A program made the position numbers and the translations under genes. A stretch of 9,006 nt of DNA from Cytophagales bacterium. Its GTDB lineage: Bacteria > Bacteroidota > Bacteroidia > Cytophagales > Cyclobacteriaceae. The stretch covers positions 1 to 9,006 of the forward strand of contig DAHVFH010000150.1 in assembly GCA_027317105.1 (NCBI GenBank), read 5' to 3'. Below are positions 5,563 through 9,006 of the stretch, piece by piece. How positions within the stretch are numbered: position 1 is the stretch's first letter; the number at the start of each line of letters is the position of its first letter. The notes beneath the pieces are model-generated. The model saw only the letters and a program-made list of their open reading frames with translations, was not told the origin of the DNA and did not search any database.

Positions 5563-8500
5563 TTAATAAGTGACCGTCAATTTGAAGATATAAGACTTCG
5601 TGTTTGGATTTTGGAAATAATCCAGTCCGCGTCCATTAGAAGCTCCGGTCAAATTCGTATCGGGATCTATTCCTTGATAAGGTGTCCACAACAACAAGTT
5701 TCTACCTGTTAGGCCAAAAGAAACTGACTGCAACTTAGTTGCCGCTTTGAACCCGGGTGAGTTTAGGCTATAAGAAAGAGTTAATTCGCGTAGCCTTGTC
5801 CACGACATATCTTGAACAAAAGGTCCATTGACATTGAACCCATTTCCACCACCTCTATACCATGCCTGATCAAGTGCTACATTTCCCTGACCAAAGTCCT
5901 TAAGCGTGCCACGGAAGGTGTAAGTACCATCTGAATTAGCCGTAGACCTCGAACTGGTAGCGATGGTAGCACCATCATAAGTTTTTATATTGGCGGCATC
6001 AGCTCCACTTACAGTAGTCGTTGAGGCGGAATATTTTGTAGTGCCAAAATTAAATAAAGCTCCCTGAGTACCATTCCACATTTGGCCACCGACCGAGGCA
6101 TCAAAGAGTACATACAAGTTCAAACCCTTATACGAGATTGTATTCCCCATACTTACCCTGTAGTCAGGATTGGGGTTACCAATTGCACCCGTATTTGAGT
6201 CCACATAAGCAAAGCCTGGGGAGCTTGGATCGATATAATAACTCCCATCCGTGTTTCTTTGATACTGCGTACCCCATAAAGTTCCAAGTGCGTGCCCTTT
6301 TGCGGCTACTGAAGCACCGTCTGTAAACCCTGCCAAGTAAACATATTGTGCACCGGCAAGATTAGTCACCATGTTGCGATAAGTAAACCAAATTACATTC
6401 GTGTTCCAGGTAAGCCCATTGGCCAATTTCAGCCAGGTTGCCCCCAAAGAAAGTTCGAGTCCTTTATTTTCAATAACTCCAGCATTACTGATAAAATTTG
6501 AAAATCCGGTAGTAGGAGCTAACTGCGATTGTAGGATCGCATCCGTAGTCTGGTTGTAATAGGCAGTGGCACTGAAATTAATTCTGTCATTTAAAAACCT
6601 TAAATCTGTCCCTACTTCTACTTCATGTTTTCGCTCGGGTTTGATTTTAGGGTTGCCCGCAATAGCAGAAATAGCATAGCCCCCAATCCCATAGTTTGTT
6701 GCTTGTAAACTTGGACCCCAAGAATCATTATAAGCTTGTGTATTGTATTGAGTCAAGTTCTGATAAGGATCAGGTTGTTTCCCCACGATCCCGGCAGATG
6801 CCCGCAATTTCCCAAAGCTGAAAAAATCGCCAGTGCCCGTCATTTTAGAGAATTGCCAAGACGCGGTTGCCGAAGGGTAGAAAAACAAGCTCTGCGCCTG
6901 AGGCCCAAATGTTGAAGCCGATTCGGCACGCCCAGTAAGACTTAGGTTAATCTGATTGGCAATATCCATATTGGCTTGCATAAACCCTGCTGAAGTCCTT
7001 ATAGTCTGAGCTGAATTGAATGCGACCCTATTAGAGGCAGGAGTATTACCAAGATTGGGTGGTGCCAATGGTGCTATAAAATTGGTGCCGTTTGCCCCTA
7101 CATTATTATATTGTCTATTGTTATAATTAAACCCTAGTAAAAGATTGCCGGAAAAAGAATCAGAGAATTTTTTCCTCATGTTGGCATACAGATTGGTATT
7201 GAACTGTGATTCCTGAACATATTGTTCGGTATAACTTCCAGTTAGATTTGTTGCTGAACCATAAGCAATAAAGTCTGTCCTTCGGTCAGTATAGGTGTCC
7301 AATCCTGAATTTGCACGCAAAGTCAACCAGTCATTTACATCGTACGCTAGTTCGAAATTTCCTAAAAACCGGTTCACCACTGAAAAGCTTCTGTTCTTGT
7401 TGATTGTCCAAAACGGATTGTCATATCCTGGACTTGAAGATGATCCAATTGGATTTCGATAGGAGACTTGCCTACCTGCAACCACTACCCCACCGCCAGC
7501 AGGATGATAATCACCGATATATTGAGAGTTATCAAAATCAGGTGAAGTACGAAGCATACCGAGTAACAAACCGGAGGTATTGCTACCTTGTTGAATCCGA
7601 TTGGATCGAGTATTAGTATAATTCATATTTACCGTGGCATGAAGTTTTTTTGTTAATTCAGTCGTGATATTGAAACGACCCACATTCTTATCATAATTAC
7701 TGTTTAGCTTAATGATACCTTCCTGAGAAAGGTTTTGGTAGCTCGCTAAAAATTGAGTTTTCTCATTGCCGCTGCTGAGCTGAATTCCGTGATCAACATA
7801 ATGACCCGTTTGAAAAACATCCTTAGTATGATCATAAACAGTTTGAGAGTTTTTCCCTCCATGGATGTTAGTCGCTGAACCAGAACCTATTGCTTGTCGC
7901 TTAGATCCATCTGGAAATTGAACAAAAGCCGTACTTGATGTGTTCGTATCTGTACCCCCAGTACGCCCTGCAATCGGATCTCCATAGCTTGCACTACTAC
8001 CGAAACCATAGCGGCCACTGAGACCTTGTCCGAAGGTAGTTTGTAATTCAGGCATTTTGTTTACCTGATCAAAAGACACCGTTCCTGAGTAAGAAATATT
8101 GAATTTACCTTGTGTATTTTTTCCTTTTTTGGTTGTGATCACAATAACCCCGTTCGCAGCACGGCTTCCCCAAAGCGCAGCCCCCGCAGCACTTTTGATA
8201 ATTTCCATGCTCGCTATGTCAGCAGGATTAATATCATTTAATCGAGACTGTTGCTGCACACCAGCCGTGTTAGACCCAAGGCTGCTGTTATACATGGGCA
8301 TACCATCGATCACAATTAAGGGTTGAAGATCACCTGTAATGGTGCTTTGGCCTCTCAACTGAATGTAAGAGCCTGCACCGGGGTCACCGCCATTTCTGGT
8401 AATGATCACTCCGGCAGCCTTTCCGGCCATACCATTAATAACGCCAACTTCACCAGACTGCACTATAGCAGAACCTGTTACTGTTGATTGCGCAATTCCC

Positions 8501-8853
8501 AACTTATCCTTGGCGACACCTTCACCAATGGCATTGACAACAACTTCTTGCAGCTGAGTTATATCAAGGGCCATTTCCACGTCAATAATTGATCGCGCGC
8601 CAACCTCTTCTTCATGGCTGGCCATTCCGATAAAAGAAAATGACAAAAATCCGCCAGAAGCAGGAACCGTTATCTTATAATTACCTTCAGCATCGGTAAC
8701 CGTTCCGTTAGTTGTTCCTTTTACAACTACGTTTACACCTGGTAAAGATGAGGCATCATCAGCTGATGTCACTTTTCCAGTTACCACCCGGTCTTGCGCC
8801 CAGACGCTAAGCACAAAGCCGAATGAGAAGCACACTAGTAAAAACTTCTTCAT
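5563..8853 (-). CDS. SusC/RagA-family TonB-dependent outer-membrane receptor
   Basis: Outer-membrane importer powered by TonB that takes up a substrate delivered by the SusD lid. The 1096 residues start with a signal peptide (1-19, VWA just before Gln20), then a carboxypeptidase-regulatory-like beta domain (about 22-96, with LPGVNVVVKGTTNGTVTDAE and GNYKITVP). Next is a TonB-box-like segment QLQEVVVNAIG (100-110) and the plug: GKAAGVIITRNGGDPG, GSYIQLRGQSTITG, LIVIDGMPMYN and INPADIASMEIIKSAAGAAL, then WGSRAANGVIVITTKKGK. The rest is the 22-strand barrel, ending in the aromatic-terminated strand SYIFKLTVTY, the usual signal for outer-membrane assembly. There is no N-terminal secretin/TonB signalling domain, so coupling to an anti-sigma/ECF sigma pair is unlikely. 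Size and order are normal for the family. The substrate is unknown: no hydrolase neighbour is in view. Confidence 0.97.
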   Translation of the reverse strand: MKKFLLVCFSFGFVLSVWAQDRVVTGKVTSADDASSLPGVNVVVKGTTNGTVTDAEGNYKITVPASGGFLSFSFIGMASHEEEVGARSIIDVEMALDITQLQEVVVNAIGEGVAKDKLGIAQSTVTGSAIVQSGEVGVINGMAGKAAGVIITRNGGDPGAGSYIQLRGQSTITGDLQPLIVIDGMPMYNSSLGSNTAGVQQQSRLNDINPADIASMEIIKSAAGAALWGSRAANGVIVITTKKGKNTQGKFNISYSGTVSFDQVNKMPELQTTFGQGLSGRYGFGSSASYGDPIAGRTGGTDTNTSSTAFVQFPDGSKRQAIGSGSATNIHGGKNSQTVYDHTKDVFQTGHYVDHGIQLSSGNEKTQFLASYQNLSQEGIIKLNSNYDKNVGRFNITTELTKKLHATVNMNYTNTRSNRIQQGSNTSGLLLGMLRTSPDFDNSQYIGDYHPAGGGVVVAGRQVSYRNPIGSSSSPGYDNPFWTINKNRSFSVVNRFLGNFELAYDVNDWLTLRANSGLDTYTDRRTDFIAYGSATNLTGSYTEQYVQESQFNTNLYANMRKKFSDSFSGNLLLGFNYNNRQYNNVGANGTNFIAPLAPPNLGNTPASNRVAFNSAQTIRTSAGFMQANMDIANQINLSLTGRAESASTFGPQAQSLFFYPSATASWQFSKMTGTGDFFSFGKLRASAGIVGKQPDPYQNLTQYNTQAYNDSWGPSLQATNYGIGGYAISAIAGNPKIKPERKHEVEVGTDLRFLNDRINFSATAYYNQTTDAILQSQLAPTTGFSNFISNAGVIENKGLELSLGATWLKLANGLTWNTNVIWFTYRNMVTNLAGAQYVYLAGFTDGASVAAKGHALGTLWGTQYQRNTDGSYYIDPSSPGFAYVDSNTGAIGNPNPDYRVSMGNTISYKGLNLYVLFDASVGGQMWNGTQGALFNFGTTKYSASTTTVSGADAANIKTYDGATIATSSRSTANSDGTYTFRGTLKDFGQGNVALDQAWYRGGGNGFNVNGPFVQDMSWTRLRELTLSYSLNSPGFKAATKLQSVSFGLTGRNLLLWTPYQGIDPDTNLTGASNGRGLDYFQNPNTKSYIFKLTVTY

Positions 8854-9006
8854 ATTTTTTGGGTTAGGTTAAAATTTAAAAAGTAGAGATGCTAACAAAT
8901 GATTCCTCAAATGTTTTCTATTCTCTTCCTTGCAAAGTTGCTCCATCAAGAATAATTTTTTATCCCACAGAATGGGGTAAATTAGATATAGCTTATTGTA
9001 TATTAG
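8854..9006 (-). promoter_or_regulatory. Upstream leader of susC
   Basis: AT-rich stretch before the susC ATG, with no convincing gene. It should hold the promoter and 5' leader of the susCD pair. The motif TTAACCTAA lies 10 bases before the ATG (8872 to 8864 on the minus strand), followed by an A-rich run. A weak promoter candidate exists (TTTG at 8936-8933, AACATTTG at 8915-8908, 17 bases apart), but the -7 element misses the first consensus base, so I do not assign it. Confidence 0.45.

Noticed and set aside
8908..8936. Possible susC promoter TTTG-17-AACATTTG
   Set aside because: The first base of the -7 consensus is wrong and the spacing is at the short end; kept only as a note in the leader entry.
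8962..8978. Small hairpin in the susC leader (ATCCCA / TGGGGT, loop CAGAA)
   Set aside because: Only 6 bp including one wobble pair, with no T-tract in either direction; too weak to call a terminator, operator or riboswitch.
1..9006. CRISPR arrays, tRNA or rRNA genes, insertion sequences, phage or integrase genes
   Set aside because: No spaced direct repeats, RNA-gene signatures, transposase motifs or terminal repeats were seen; coding density is high and normal throughout.

Overview
The window looks like chromosomal DNA of a member of the Bacteroidota, probably the Cytophagales or a related environmental group. The main evidence is an adjacent SusC/SusD outer-membrane pair. Supporting evidence is the lack of strong Shine-Dalgarno sites, A-rich leaders before start codons, and one promoter of the TTTG / TAnnTTTG type typical of the phylum. 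Taxonomy is inferred from gene content and protein style only.

Left part (1-2369): the 3' end of a GlxA-type regulator (DJ-1/PfpI-like domain plus AraC helix-turn-helix) runs rightwards off the left edge. It converges, with a 6-base gap, on a leftward gene for an exported amidase-signature enzyme. The amidase carries twin-arginine and lipobox features and an intact Lys-Ser-Ser triad.

Middle part (2389-3918): upstream of the amidase on the same strand lies a type II toxin-antitoxin pair. It consists of a ribbon-helix-helix antitoxin and a PIN-domain VapC-like toxin that overlap by 29 bases. A perfect 12-bp inverted repeat covers the -7 element of a good Bacteroidota promoter just before the antitoxin, which is the layout expected of an autoregulatory operator. 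The amidase begins 19 bases after the toxin, so antitoxin, toxin and amidase could share a transcript. Transcribed away from this promoter is a TauE/SafE-family membrane exporter whose translation start is unclear.

Right part (3957-9006): a strong hairpin with T-tracts on both sides separates the exporter from the leftward susC-susD pair and can terminate both. SusC (TonB-dependent receptor, 1096 aa, with an N-terminal carboxypeptidase-like domain) is followed after 13 bases by SusD (surface lipoprotein). Together they should form one importer for an unknown oligomeric nutrient. No glycoside hydrolase, protease, sigma or anti-sigma gene is present to indicate the substrate. The last 153 bases hold the susC leader; no gene is visible there.

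Most of the window is ordinary for the phylum. The points worth a second look are the antitoxin operator/promoter, the toxin-antitoxin-amidase arrangement, and the start region of the exporter, where the best-placed ATG lies one frame away from the gene. I see no clear evidence of a new defence or mobile system.
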